From: an uncultured Caulobacter sp.
GTDB lineage: Bacteria; Pseudomonadota; Alphaproteobacteria; Caulobacterales; Caulobacteraceae
DNA: 64,000 nt
Reading direction: 5' to 3'
Assembly (NCBI GenBank): GCA_913776195.1
Contig: CAJYMH010000027.1
Coordinates: 1 to 64,000 of the forward strand
The position numbers and the translations under genes are program-made. Shown in pieces: positions 42,360 through 50,877 of the stretch. The first letter of the stretch is position 1. The number at the start of each line of letters is the position of its first letter. The notes below the pieces were generated by a model, which saw only the letters and a list, made by a program, of their open reading frames with translations, made no database searches and was not told the origin of the DNA.

Positions 42360-42821
42360 ATGCGTACGATCGACCTGTCCCCCCTGTACCGCTCTGTCGT
42401 CGGCTTCGACCGTCTGGCCGCGCTGCTTGACGCCGCCGCTACCAACGAAGCCGCCAGCGGTTACCCGCCCTACAACATCGAGCGGACCGACGAGAACGCC
42501 TACCGCATCGAGATCGCGGTCGCGGGCTTCAAGCCGGAAGAGCTGAACATCGAGGTCAAGGAAAACCTCCTGACCGTTCAAGGCCGCAAGACGGCTAATG
42601 ATGAAGCCAAGCGCTACCTGCATCGCGGCCTGGCCGAGCGTAACTTCGACCGCAAGTTCCAGCTCGCCGACTACGTCGTTGTGACCGACGCCCAGCTGCG
42701 CGACGGCCTGCTGGCCATCTCGCTGAAGCGCGAACTGCCGGAATCTCTGAAGCCGCGCCGCATCGAGATTTCGACGGCTGCGATCGACGCTCCGCTGATC
42801 GAAGGCGAGAAGGCCGCCTAA
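42360..42821 (+). CDS. Hsp20 family small heat-shock protein
   Basis: ATP-independent holdase of 153 residues. The N-terminus matches IbpA-type proteins (RTIDLSPLYRSVVGFDRLAALLD). The alpha-crystallin domain spans about 38-130 with YPPYNIERTDENAYRIEIAV, AGFKPEELNIEVKENLLTVQGRK and the conserved GLAERNFDRKFQLAD. The A-x-x-x-G-L-L motif is GLLAISLKRELPE. The C-terminal IxI-like segment is RRIEIS. ATG 42360 is fixed by an AAGGA site 7 bases upstream that is buried in a ROSE-like hairpin, so heat probably controls translation. It ends at a strong terminator. Confidence 0.95.
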   Translation: MRTIDLSPLYRSVVGFDRLAALLDAAATNEAASGYPPYNIERTDENAYRIEIAVAGFKPEELNIEVKENLLTVQGRKTANDEAKRYLHRGLAERNFDRKFQLADYVVVTDAQLRDGLLAISLKRELPESLKPRRIEISTAAIDAPLIEGEKAA

Positions 42822-42869
42822 GCGGCCTCACAAAACGCCGGCCCTTCCCCAGGCTGGCCTAAACGACGG

Positions 42870-42897
42870 AAAGGCGGCGCAGCGATGCGCTGCCTTT
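42870..42897. terminator. Terminator between hsp20 and the pentapeptide gene, probably bidirectional
   Basis: AAAGGC and GCGCA with a single mismatch pair with TGCGC and GCCTTTT around a GCGA loop (42870-42897). T residues follow on the plus strand and A residues precede it, so both convergent transcripts could stop here. Confidence 0.78.
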
Positions 42898-42899
42898 TC

Positions 42900-44234
42900 T
42901 CATTTCGGTGCGCTCTCAGCCTCGGCGGATGGAGGCTCCTTGGGCGGCAACGGACCGAACTCGTCGTGGGTCGGCTCGCCCTTCGGCGGCTCGAAGCCCT
43001 GAACTTGGCGGAAATCCACGTCCTTTATGCTGGCCCCGTCCATCAGGGCGGCCGTCAGGTCCGCCCCGCGCATGTCGGCGGCGTCGAGGACAGCGGCGGT
43101 CAGGTTGGCGGTCTGGGCGGAGACATAGCGCAGCTTGGCGCCCGTCACGTCCGTGGGGATTTCGCGCCCGCCCAAGGGCAACGGCCCCAGATACGCTCCA
43201 CGCAGATCGGCCTTGGTCAGGTCCGCTCGCATCAGCTTGGCGCCGCGCAGGTCGGCCCCGCGCAGGTTCGCCGCCCGAAGGTCGGCCCCCTCCAGCTTCG
43301 CCCCCTGCAAATGCGCGCCTGACAGATCCAGGCCCATCATGATCGCGCCCTTGGCGCTCATCGCCGTCAGCCGCATGCCTTTCAGCGCCCCGCCCAGGGG
43401 ACGCAAATCCTCGCCGTCCAGCTTCGCCGCCGCGCCTTCCTTGCCGCCGGTTCTGCACCAGGCCTGGTTGGCCTTGGCCTGTTCCAGCAGCGCCGGCGAC
43501 TTCTCGATCGCCTCGGGCGTGGGCTCGCGGAGCACCTGCTCCATGCGCGCGCCCTGAACGCTGGCCTTCAGCAAGTTCGCCCCGACCAGAACCGCTCCGG
43601 CGAAGTTGGCGTTGTCCAGGTTCGCGCCGCTCATGTCGGCGTTCTCCATCAGGGCGCCGCTGAAATTGGCGTCCTTCAGGTTCGCTCCGATCAGCTTGGC
43701 CCCCACCAGGGAACAGTCGGTGAAGTCCGCGGCGAACGCTGACACGCCGCTCATCTCGGCGTCATTCAGGATCGCGCCGGTGAAGTTCGCCTGATCAACC
43801 TCGCCCGCACGCTCCTCGTGGCGCGAGATGTCCAAACCATTCTTCGCCCCCGGAATCGCCACCTTGCCTTCACGGAAATCCGCGCCGGTCAGGTCGGCCT
43901 GGGACAGGTTCGCCCCACGCAGGCACACGCCCCGCAGGTCCGCCTTCACCATCACCGCTTGGCGCAGGTCGGCCATGCGCAGATCGCAGCCGAACAGGTC
44001 AGCCCGTTCCAGCTTGGTGCGGATCAGACGACAGCCTTCCAGGATCGAGGCCGACAGGTCGGCTTCCGAAAGGTTTCGACCGGAAAGGTTCAGGCCGCCC
44101 AGATGGACGAAACGCAGCGACGCCCGGCGTCCGCCCGGCTTGCGTTGCAGATATCGCTCATGCGAGCCGACGATGAGGTCGAGCTCGGCTTGGGACAGCC
44201 GGCGGCGGCCGGCGAGTTTCGCTTGGGCGGACAA
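42900..44234 (-). CDS. Pentapeptide-repeat protein (paralogue 2)
   Basis: A 444-residue protein built of two blocks of A(D/N)LXX pentapeptide repeats, about residues 45-230 and 300-415 (for example LSGRNLSEADLSASILEGC and GADLRAANLRGADLRGAKL). They should fold into right-handed quadrilateral beta helices. The first 25 residues (RRRLSQAELDLIVGSHERYL) and a non-repeat insert with QAWCRTGGKEG are shared with the neighbouring paralogue. A Pro/Glu-rich tail follows. No signal peptide is present. The function is unknown; some pentapeptide proteins mimic DNA and protect gyrase, but the two-domain form here is different. Confidence 0.88.
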   Translation of the reverse strand: MSAQAKLAGRRRLSQAELDLIVGSHERYLQRKPGGRRASLRFVHLGGLNLSGRNLSEADLSASILEGCRLIRTKLERADLFGCDLRMADLRQAVMVKADLRGVCLRGANLSQADLTGADFREGKVAIPGAKNGLDISRHEERAGEVDQANFTGAILNDAEMSGVSAFAADFTDCSLVGAKLIGANLKDANFSGALMENADMSGANLDNANFAGAVLVGANLLKASVQGARMEQVLREPTPEAIEKSPALLEQAKANQAWCRTGGKEGAAAKLDGEDLRPLGGALKGMRLTAMSAKGAIMMGLDLSGAHLQGAKLEGADLRAANLRGADLRGAKLMRADLTKADLRGAYLGPLPLGGREIPTDVTGAKLRYVSAQTANLTAAVLDAADMRGADLTAALMDGASIKDVDFRQVQGFEPPKGEPTHDEFGPLPPKEPPSAEAESAPK

Positions 44235-44255
44235 GGCTTTGCTTCCGGCTCATAA

Positions 44256-44277
44256 CGATAGATGTCGCTATCTATCG
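44256..44277. promoter_or_regulatory. Inverted repeat upstream of the second pentapeptide gene
   Basis: CGATAGAT (44256-44263) and ATCTATCG (44270-44277) are perfect inverted copies 22 bases before the start at 44234. The segment is AT-richer than its surroundings. It could be an operator or a weak terminator of the upstream paralogue. Confidence 0.4.
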
Positions 44278-44326
44278 CCCAGAAGCCCAACCGAACCGTT
44301 AAGGCGCTAAGCTTCGAAGAACGACG

Positions 44327-45595
44327 TTATATAAACCCCTCAAGGCCGCGTGCGCCCTGCCGGATCACCTCGGTCAGGTCGATGTCCTTGAGCATGGCGT
44401 TGGTGAAGTTCGCGCGGGAGATGTCCGCTCCCCGCAACACCGCCTGGCGAAGGTCCGCCCGCGCAAGGTCGGCGCTCTTCAGCACCGCCTCAGACAGGTC
44501 CGACGGCAGAACCCTGTCCTTGCCGATCAGCAGAGGCCCCAACTGGGCGTCGCGCAAATCGGCCTCCGAGAGCTTTGCGCCGTTCAACTTGGCGCCCCGC
44601 AGATCGGCGCGGCGCAGGTTGCAGGACCGCAGATCGGCCCCCTGAAGCTGCGCGCCCTGAAGCTGAACGCCTTCCATGTCGAGACCGTAGAACACCGCTC
44701 CCTTGGCGCTCATGGCCGTCAGGTTGAAGCCCTTGATCGAACCCAGGCTGCGCAGATCGGCCTTGTCGAACAGGGACGGCTTGCCCTCCGCCCCGCCGGT
44801 CTCGCACCACTTGGCGTGGTCGCGCACCATCTGCGGATAGGGCGAGCTGTGGTCGTCCTTGATCTCCTTGGGGTCGGTCAGTACGCCCTGCAGGTTGGCG
44901 TCGATGGTGTTCCAGGCGAAGGTCTTGGCCCCCACCATGATGGCGTCGCGCAGGTCCGCGCCCCGCAAATCCGCGCCAGACAGGTCCGCGCCTGCCAGGT
45001 TGCAGCCGCTCAGGGAGGCCTGCTTCAGGTTCGCGCGGACCAGCTTGGCGTCTTTCAGCACCGCGTCGGTGAAGTCCGCCCGGATGGCCATGATGCCCGA
45101 CAGACGCGACCGCTCAAGGTTGGCGCCCACCAAATTGGTGCTTTGCGCCTGGGTCGACAGACCACCGCGCTGGGTATGCTCCATGACGCGGTAGCCTTCC
45201 TTGCGGTCGGCGGCGGCGATGGCCCCCTCTCGCAGGTCGGCCTCGAACATGTCAGCGCCGGTCAGGTTCGCGCCGCGCAGGCAGGCGCCGCGCATGTCCG
45301 CGCGACGCAGGGAGGCCTCGACGAGATCGACTTCCGTCATGTCCGCGCCGAACAGCACGGCGTTGTCCAGCCGCGCCCCCGCCATGCGGGTCTGATGCAT
45401 GACCGCGCCGGAAAAGTCGGCGTCGCACAGATTTCGGCCGCGTAGATCCAGGCCCGACAGATCGGTGAAGCTGAACACGGCGCGCCCGCCGCCCATACGA
45501 GCCGACCACAACCGATCATGCTTGGCGCAGATCAGATCGACTTCCTGCTGCGTGAGACGCCGATGCGTGACACCGGGCGCCGGCGACGCGACCAT
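44327..45595 (-). CDS. Pentapeptide-repeat protein (paralogue 1)
   Basis: A 422-residue protein with two blocks of pentapeptide repeats, about 45-225 and 290-410 (for example LSGLDLRGRNLCDADFSGAV and GADLRSCNLRRADLRGAKL). They are separated by an insert containing HAKWCETGGAEG. The N-terminal helix RRLTQQEVDLICAKHDRLW matches the paralogue downstream, 92 bases away on the same strand. The pair probably arose by tandem duplication. There is no signal or membrane segment. The function is not known, and no toxin, gyrase or secretion gene is adjacent. Confidence 0.88.
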   Translation of the reverse strand: MVASPAPGVTHRRLTQQEVDLICAKHDRLWSARMGGGRAVFSFTDLSGLDLRGRNLCDADFSGAVMHQTRMAGARLDNAVLFGADMTEVDLVEASLRRADMRGACLRGANLTGADMFEADLREGAIAAADRKEGYRVMEHTQRGGLSTQAQSTNLVGANLERSRLSGIMAIRADFTDAVLKDAKLVRANLKQASLSGCNLAGADLSGADLRGADLRDAIMVGAKTFAWNTIDANLQGVLTDPKEIKDDHSSPYPQMVRDHAKWCETGGAEGKPSLFDKADLRSLGSIKGFNLTAMSAKGAVFYGLDMEGVQLQGAQLQGADLRSCNLRRADLRGAKLNGAKLSEADLRDAQLGPLLIGKDRVLPSDLSEAVLKSADLARADLRQAVLRGADISRANFTNAMLKDIDLTEVIRQGARGLEGFI

Positions 45596-45643
45596 GGATG
45601 CTCCACCCTTCCAGAGTTAGGGCGGAAGCTTCACCTGATACGA

Positions 45644-46291
45644 TTAACGCAAGCTTTCCAACGGCTTCGACAATAGTCCGGCGGCATGCAGACGACGGGC
45701 GGGCTCGCTGTCTTTAGGAACCCATAGCCGCGTATGGCCAAGATCGGCGTAGCGGGTCAGGGCCGCCTCCAGTCCCTCGCCTTCGGAAAGCTCGAACTGG
45801 GCCTCATAACCGTCGGCGCCGAACGCAGCCTCCACCAGCGGCCTTCCGGTCTTCAGCTTGTGCACGAAACCGGCGCACAAAACGAAGGCCTCCTTCGCCA
45901 ACAGACCAGTCTCCACCTGTAATCCCGCCTCATGCAGACGGTGCGTCCCCTGCCCGGAGGCGAAGGGCGACGGGTCCTCGCAGGCGATAACCACCCGCGT
46001 CACGCCGGCCGCGACCAGATGCTGCGAACAGGACGGCGCCCCGCTGGTCCGCGCGCCGCAGGGCTCGAGGGTGACATAGGCCGTCGCGCCGGGGGCCGAA
46101 CCGCCCAGGGCCGCCACCGCCTGCTCTTCGGCATGCGGACGGCCGCCGACGCCGGTGGCGGCCTCGGCGAGCAACGTCTCACCGTCGGCGATGACGCAGC
46201 CGACGACCGGATTGGGCCAGGTCTTGCCAAGATTGCCCCGGGCGACCGTGATCGCCCGGCGCATATGCTGGATGTCGAGGTCGTTCGACAT
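45644..46291 (-). CDS. ribD: RibD deaminase domain protein, reductase part reduced
   Basis: Riboflavin-pathway diaminohydroxyphosphoribosylaminopyrimidine deaminase. The deaminase domain (about residues 5-140) is intact: TWPNPVVGCVIAD, the zinc motif HAEEQAVAAL, and LEPCGARTSGAPSCSQ. A full RibD is about 360 residues with a reductase domain. Here only about 75 residues follow (HKLKTGRPLVEAAFGADGYE then ARYADLG-like short segments), so the reductase is missing or reduced to a remnant. A separate reductase must exist if the pathway runs. The gene is followed on the same strand by nothing related and preceded by gpmA, 9 bases away. Confidence 0.82.
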   Translation of the reverse strand: MSNDLDIQHMRRAITVARGNLGKTWPNPVVGCVIADGETLLAEAATGVGGRPHAEEQAVAALGGSAPGATAYVTLEPCGARTSGAPSCSQHLVAAGVTRVVIACEDPSPFASGQGTHRLHEAGLQVETGLLAKEAFVLCAGFVHKLKTGRPLVEAAFGADGYEAQFELSEGEGLEAALTRYADLGHTRLWVPKDSEPARRLHAAGLLSKPLESLR

Positions 46292-46300
46292 CCCCGTTCC

Positions 46301-47014
46301 CTAGCCGACGGCCGGCAGGGGTTGGGCGCGAGTCTCGTCCAGATAGCGCGCGCCGGTCGGCTTCAGGTCGCCATCCAGCTCGATCAGAAGCGGATTGCCG
46401 GTCGGGATCTCCACGCCGACGATCTTGTCGTCCGGCACGTTGAACAGGTGCTTCACGATGGCGCGAAGCGAGTTGCCGTGGGCGGCGACCAGGATGGTCT
46501 CGCCCGCCTTCAGTTTCGGCGCGATCTCGGCGTCCCAGTACGGCAGCACGCGGTCCAGGGTGGTCTTCAGACTTTCGGTCACCGGCACGGCGTGGCCGGC
46601 GTAGCGGGGATCGGCAGCGAAATCGTACTCGCCGCCCGGCGCTAGGTCCGGCGGCGGAATGTCGTACGACCGGCGCCAGATGGTCACCTGCTCCTCGCCG
46701 TGCTTGGCGGCGGTCTCGGCCTTGTTCAGGCCCGTCAGCCCGCCGTAGTGGCGCTCGTTCAAACGCCAGTCCTTGACCACCGGCACGTCCGACTGGCCAG
46801 CGGCGGCCAGGGCCAGGTCGTTGGTGCGCTGGGCGCGCGTCAGAACCGAGGTGTAGGACCGATCGAACTTCAGGCCGGCGGCCTTGATCAGCTCCCCGCC
46901 CTTGGTCGCCTGGGCCTCGCCCTCGGCGGTCAGGTCCACATCCACCCAGCCGGTGAAGCGGTTTTCCAGGTTCCACTGGCTTTGGCCGTGGCGAAGCAGG
47001 ACGAGCGCGGGCAT
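46301..47014 (-). CDS. gpmA: 2,3-bisphosphoglycerate-dependent phosphoglycerate mutase
   Basis: Interconverts 3- and 2-phosphoglycerate in glycolysis and gluconeogenesis. It has 237 residues. The catalytic phosphohistidine motif is [10 protein letters not shown] (His9). [10 protein letters not shown] follows near residue 20, [14 protein letters not shown] near residue 86, and the second catalytic histidine in [15 protein letters not shown] near residue 177. It is the dPGM (not iPGM) type. The ribD gene follows 9 bases later on the same strand, so the two may share a transcript although their pathways differ. Confidence 0.96.
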   Translation of the reverse strand: MPALVLLRHGQSQWNLENRFTGWVDVDLTAEGEAQATKGGELIKAAGLKFDRSYTSVLTRAQRTNDLALAAAGQSDVPVVKDWRLNERHYGGLTGLNKAETAAKHGEEQVTIWRRSYDIPPPDLAPGGEYDFAADPRYAGHAVPVTESLKTTLDRVLPYWDAEIAPKLKAGETILVAAHGNSLRAIVKHLFNVPDDKIVGVEIPTGNPLLIELDGDLKPTGARYLDETRAQPLPAVG

Positions 47015-47128
47015 CGGACCTCCAAATGTTGTTGCTGGTCGGGCTAAGGCTTGCGCGTTCCAGCGTCAAGCACGCCCTCCCCACGCGCGGCGCGCGTGCT
47101 ATAGGACCGATCCGCGCAAGGATTCTTC

Positions 47129-47419
47129 ATGTCTGACCGCATCGTCCTGCCTGCCCTGGCCCTCCTCGCCGCCGCCCTGATCGGTCTGGCGATGATTTGG
47201 CCGCAGGGTCTCGGCGCCCGATCCCCCGGCCCCTTCGGCTCGCAGCCCGTGCAGCAGCGCCCCGAGGTTCAGGCCGCCATCCAGCGCGAGGAGGCCGCCG
47301 CCGCCCGCCGCGCCCAGCAGGAGCAAAAGGAGCAGCGCATCCCCGCGCCCACGCCCAGCGCTCCCCGCGAACCCGCGCCGCCGGCCGAGCCGCCCGTTCT
47401 GCGGGAGGAGACCCCGTGA
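47129..47419 (+). CDS. Small single-helix membrane protein, Pro/Ala-rich
   Basis: A 96-residue protein with one N-terminal hydrophobic helix (IVLPALALLAAALIGLAMIWP, about residues 5-25). A periplasmic or cytoplasmic tail follows, first a Gln/Glu/Ala coiled stretch (EVQAAIQREEAAAARRAQQEQK) and then a proline-rich end (PAPTPSAPREPAPPAEPP). No family is recognised. The stop overlaps the GTG start of kdsD (GTGA), so it is cotranslated with that LPS-sugar gene. A role in the envelope is inferred from this linkage. Confidence 0.75.
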   Translation: MSDRIVLPALALLAAALIGLAMIWPQGLGARSPGPFGSQPVQQRPEVQAAIQREEAAAARRAQQEQKEQRIPAPTPSAPREPAPPAEPPVLREETP

Positions 47420-48372
47420 GCGAATTCGACGCCGCAGCCGTCGGCCGACGTGTCCTGAAGATCGAGGCCGAGGGCCTGGCCGCCCTGGCCGCCAGCCTCG
47501 ACAAGCCTTTCGTCAAGGCGGTCGAGACCCTGTTCAAGGCCAAAGGCAAGATCGTCTGCACCGGCGTGGGCAAGAGCGGCCATGTGGCGCGCAAGATCGC
47601 CGCCACCCTGGCCTCCACCGGATCGCCCGCCATGTTTGTCCACGCCGCCGAGGCCAGCCACGGTGACCTGGGCATGATCGGCAAGGGTGACGTGATCCTG
47701 GCCCTGTCCAAGTCGGGCGAGGCGCGAGAACTGTCCGACATGCTGGCCTATGGCGCCCGCTTCGGGATTCCGATCATCGCTATCACCGCCAATGCCGACA
47801 GCCAGCTAGGCCGCGCCGCGGACATCCCCCTGCTGCTGCCCGATTCCGCCGAGGCGACGGCCGAGGTCAACGCTCCGACCACCTCCACCACCCAGCAGAT
47901 GGCCCTGGGGGACGCCCTGGCCGTGGCCCTGCTGGAGCGTCGCGGCTTCACCGCCGCCGATTTCCGCATCTTCCACCCCGGCGGCAAGCTGGGCGCCATG
48001 CTGCGCACGGTGTCGGACCTGATGCACAAGGACGGCGAGTTGCCGCTCGTCCCTTCGACAAAGACCATGGCCCAGGCTCTTCTGGTCATGACCGAGAAGC
48101 GCTTCGGCTGCGTGGGCGTCACCTCGCCCGACGGCCGTCTCGCCGGCCTGATCACCGACGGCGACCTGCGCCGCCACATGGACGGCCTAATGACCCACAG
48201 CGCCGGCGAGGTGATGACCGCCAATCCGCTGACCATCGCCCCCGGGGCCCTGGCCGCAGAGGCCCTGAAGCTGATGAACGACCGCCGCATCACCGTGCTG
48301 TTCGTGGTCGAGGCCAAGCGCCCGGTGGGCATCCTGCACATCCACGACCTGCTTCGCGCCGGCGTGATCTGA
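47416..48372 (+). CDS. kdsD: D-arabinose-5-phosphate isomerase (KpsF/GutQ family)
   Basis: Converts ribulose 5-phosphate to arabinose 5-phosphate, the first step to Kdo of lipopolysaccharide. The 318 residues comprise an N-terminal SIS domain (GVGKSGHVARKIAATLASTG near residue 51, ALSKSGEARELSDML, TTSTTQQMALGDALAVALL) and two C-terminal CBS domains (LMHKDGELPLVPSTKTMAQAL to the end). GTG 47416 overlaps the stop of the upstream membrane protein gene; GGAGGA is 5-10 bases before it. It is followed without gap by a GNAT gene. Confidence 0.93.
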   Translation: MSEFDAAAVGRRVLKIEAEGLAALAASLDKPFVKAVETLFKAKGKIVCTGVGKSGHVARKIAATLASTGSPAMFVHAAEASHGDLGMIGKGDVILALSKSGEARELSDMLAYGARFGIPIIAITANADSQLGRAADIPLLLPDSAEATAEVNAPTTSTTQQMALGDALAVALLERRGFTAADFRIFHPGGKLGAMLRTVSDLMHKDGELPLVPSTKTMAQALLVMTEKRFGCVGVTSPDGRLAGLITDGDLRRHMDGLMTHSAGEVMTANPLTIAPGALAAEALKLMNDRRITVLFVVEAKRPVGILHIHDLLRAGVI

Positions 48373-48845
48373 TGGCGCACCGCCCCCTCGGTCGTGGCGA
48401 GACGGCCGTCCTGGCCCTCAACAACGCCAACAAGGTCGAGACCTCGCTCCTGACCCAGGAGGAGCTGGACGCCATGGCGGCCAACGCCTGGCGCGCCTGG
48501 GTGATCGGCGACGCAGACGCGGTGCTGATCGCCTTCGACCAGGACGGCGACTACGACAGCCCCAACTTCCTGTGGTTCCGCGACCGCTATGAGCGCTTCA
48601 TCTATATCGACCGGGTGATCGTCTCCGAACGCGCCCGGGGCATGGGCATGGCCCGCGCGCTCTACGAGGCCGCCATTCAGGAGATGCGGGCCGACGGCCA
48701 CAACGTCTTCTGCTGCGAGGTCAACTCCGACCCGCCCAATCCCGGCTCGGACGCATTCCACGCCGCCCTGGGCTTCGAGGAGGTCGGTGTCGCCCGTCTT
48801 GAGGATCGCGCGAAAAGCGTGCGTTACCTCGCCCGCCGGGTGTGA
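48372..48845 (+). CDS. GNAT family N-acetyltransferase
   Basis: A 157-residue acetyltransferase-like protein. The acetyl-CoA loop is VSERARGMGMARALYEAAI near residue 85, after YIDRVIV. FCCEVNSDPPNPGSDAFHAALGFEEVG follows, as in COG3818-type predicted acetyltransferases. ATG 48372 overlaps the kdsD stop (TGATG). It is the last gene of the three-gene kdsD operon. The acetyl acceptor is unknown. Confidence 0.85.
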   Translation: MAHRPLGRGETAVLALNNANKVETSLLTQEELDAMAANAWRAWVIGDADAVLIAFDQDGDYDSPNFLWFRDRYERFIYIDRVIVSERARGMGMARALYEAAIQEMRADGHNVFCCEVNSDPPNPGSDAFHAALGFEEVGVARLEDRAKSVRYLARRV

Positions 48846-48955
48846 CGGAACTAGCGTCATCAGAAGTCATTACGCCCGCGGGGCGAACGGGCTCGCGACT
48901 TCGCGCGCCGCCCTCTACAACGTCACACAACACAACTACGCATCGCTGAGGTTCC

Positions 48956-50455
48956 ATGTTCTCCAAGCCCCGCGCCGATCTCGTCGCCAACACCGCCGCC
49001 TATGAGAACGAGCCGCTGGTCAAGGCCACGGGCTTCCGTGAGTACGACGCGCGCTGGCTGTTCGGGCCGGAGATCAACCTGCTGGGCATCCAGGCCCTGG
49101 GCCTGGGCCTGGGCACCTACATCCAGGAGCTGGGCCAGAAGCGCATCGTGGTCGGCCACGACTTCCGCTCCTACTCCCTGTCGATCAAGCAGGCCCTGAC
49201 GCTCGGCCTGCTGTCGGCCGGCTGCGAGGTTCTGGACATCGGTCTGGCCGTCTCGCCCATGGCCTATTTCGCCCAGTTCGACCTGGACGCCCCCTGCGTC
49301 GCCATGGTCACCGCCAGCCACAACGAAAACGGCTGGACCGGCGTGAAGATGGGCGCCCAGAAGCCCCTCACCTTCGGCCCGGACGAGATGGGTCGTCTGA
49401 AGGACATCGTTCTGAACGGCGAGTTCGTGGAGCGTGAAGGCGGCAAACTGACCCGCGTGGACGGCGTGGCCGAGCGCTACATCGCCGACGCCGCCAGCCG
49501 TGTGAAGGTCTCCCGCCCGCTGAAAGTCATCGCCGCCTGCGGCAATGGCACTGCCGGCGCCTTCGCCCCCGAGGCGCTGAAGCGCATGGGCGTCGAGGTG
49601 ATACCGATGGACGCCGAGCTGGACTTCACCTTCCCGCGCTACAACCCGAACCCCGAAGACCACGAGATGCTGATGGAGATGGCCAAGGCCGTTCGTGAGC
49701 ATGGCGCCGACCTGGCCTTCGGCTTCGATGGAGACGGCGACCGCTGCGGCGTGGTCGATGACGAAGGCGAGGAGATCTACGCCGACAAGATCGGCCTGAT
49801 GCTGGCCCGCGACCTGGCCCCGCTGCACAAGGGCGCGACCTTCATCGTCGATGTGAAATCGACCGGCCTCTACGCCACCGACCCGATCCTGGCCGAGAAC
49901 GGCTGCACCACCGTCTACTGGAAGACCGGCCACAGCTACATCAAGCGCAAGACCGCCGAGCTGGACGCCCTGGCCGGCTTCGAAAAGAGCGGCCACTTCT
50001 TCCTGGCCGGCGAGCTGGGCCGCGGCTACGACGACGGCCTGATCGCCGCCGCCGCCATCCTGGGCATGCTGGAACGCAACCCGGGCAAGAAGCTGTCGGA
50101 CCTCAAAAAAGCTCTGCCGATCGCCTACACCTCCCTGACCATGTCGCCCAAGTGCGCCGACGAGGTGAAGTACAAGGTCGTCGAGGACGTGGTGAAGGAG
50201 TACGAGGCGCTGGGTAAGGCCGGCGGCTCGATCCTGGGCCGCAAGATCAAGGACGTCATCACCGTCAACGGCGTGCGCGTCGCCCTGGAAGATGGCTCCT
50301 GGGTCCTGGTCCGCGCCAGCTCCAACAAGCCTGAATTGGTGGTCGTGGTCGAAAGCACGCAGTCGGAAGACGACATGCGCGACCTGTTCCACAAGGAAGT
50401 GAAGCCGCGTCTCGGCAAGCATTCCGAGGTCGGCAAGTACAATCAGGAAATCTGA
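48956..50455 (+). CDS. Phosphomannomutase/phosphoglucomutase
   Basis: Alpha-D-phosphohexomutase of 499 residues supplying mannose-1-phosphate or glucose-1-phosphate for polysaccharides. The catalytic phosphoserine motif is TASHNENGWTGVKMG near residue 120. The metal loop is DGDGDRCGV (about 259-267), the sugar-specificity loop is GELGRGYDDG, and the phosphate-binding C-terminal loop is RASSNKPELVVVVE. The dual-specificity (AlgC/ManB) type is most likely. It is monocistronic, ending in a strong terminator at 50484-50508. Confidence 0.92.
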   Translation: MFSKPRADLVANTAAYENEPLVKATGFREYDARWLFGPEINLLGIQALGLGLGTYIQELGQKRIVVGHDFRSYSLSIKQALTLGLLSAGCEVLDIGLAVSPMAYFAQFDLDAPCVAMVTASHNENGWTGVKMGAQKPLTFGPDEMGRLKDIVLNGEFVEREGGKLTRVDGVAERYIADAASRVKVSRPLKVIAACGNGTAGAFAPEALKRMGVEVIPMDAELDFTFPRYNPNPEDHEMLMEMAKAVREHGADLAFGFDGDGDRCGVVDDEGEEIYADKIGLMLARDLAPLHKGATFIVDVKSTGLYATDPILAENGCTTVYWKTGHSYIKRKTAELDALAGFEKSGHFFLAGELGRGYDDGLIAAAAILGMLERNPGKKLSDLKKALPIAYTSLTMSPKCADEVKYKVVEDVVKEYEALGKAGGSILGRKIKDVITVNGVRVALEDGSWVLVRASSNKPELVVVVESTQSEDDMRDLFHKEVKPRLGKHSEVGKYNQEI

Positions 50456-50483
50456 AGCGCCCGCCTTCGAGGCGCACAAATGG

Positions 50484-50508
50484 ACGGGCGGCTTCGGTCG
50501 CCCGTTTT
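50484..50508 (+). terminator. Rho-independent terminator of the phosphohexomutase gene
   Basis: ACGGGCG (50484-50490) pairs with CGCCCGT (50499-50505) around a GCTTCGGT loop and is followed by TTT. Confidence 0.85.
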
Positions 50509-50531
50509 CATTTCAGGTCTGAACGGCGGGT

Positions 50532-50687
50532 CTAGCCGCCCCAGCCGAACCAGCGGGCGATGACCATATAAGCCGCCACCCAGAACACACCGCACAGAAC
50601 GCTAAGCACAAGCAGGCAGCTTATGGCGTATCGGCCATTGCTGCGAACCGCCGGCTGCTGGCCGGCGGCGGCGAGATGTCGCCGCAT
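50532..50687 (-). CDS. 51-residue single-helix membrane protein
   Basis: A tiny protein. A basic N-terminus (MRRHLAAAGQQPAVRSNGRY) is followed by one transmembrane helix (AISCLLVLSVLCGVFWVAAY) and a short tail MVIARWFGWGG. ATG 50687 has GGGAG about 8 bases upstream. It lies between the phosphohexomutase terminator and the divergent DUF969 gene. Helix composition and ribosome site support a real gene, but no homologue is recognised. Confidence 0.55.
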   Translation of the reverse strand: MRRHLAAAGQQPAVRSNGRYAISCLLVLSVLCGVFWVAAYMVIARWFGWGG

Positions 50688-50877
50688 GTTTCGCTCCCAT
50701 TCTTTCTTTCGTCTGGACGGTCGAGCGGCCAGATCGATTCGATGCTGACACGTTGTTGAAAACCCGCAAGGGCCACGCGCGATTTCGTGAAGCTTCTGCG
50801 ACCAACGTCCATAGCTCCAGGCGCTTGCCCTCACCGCCCCTTCCCCTAGTCTCCCCCTCCGTCGCAAAGGGGGGCCC

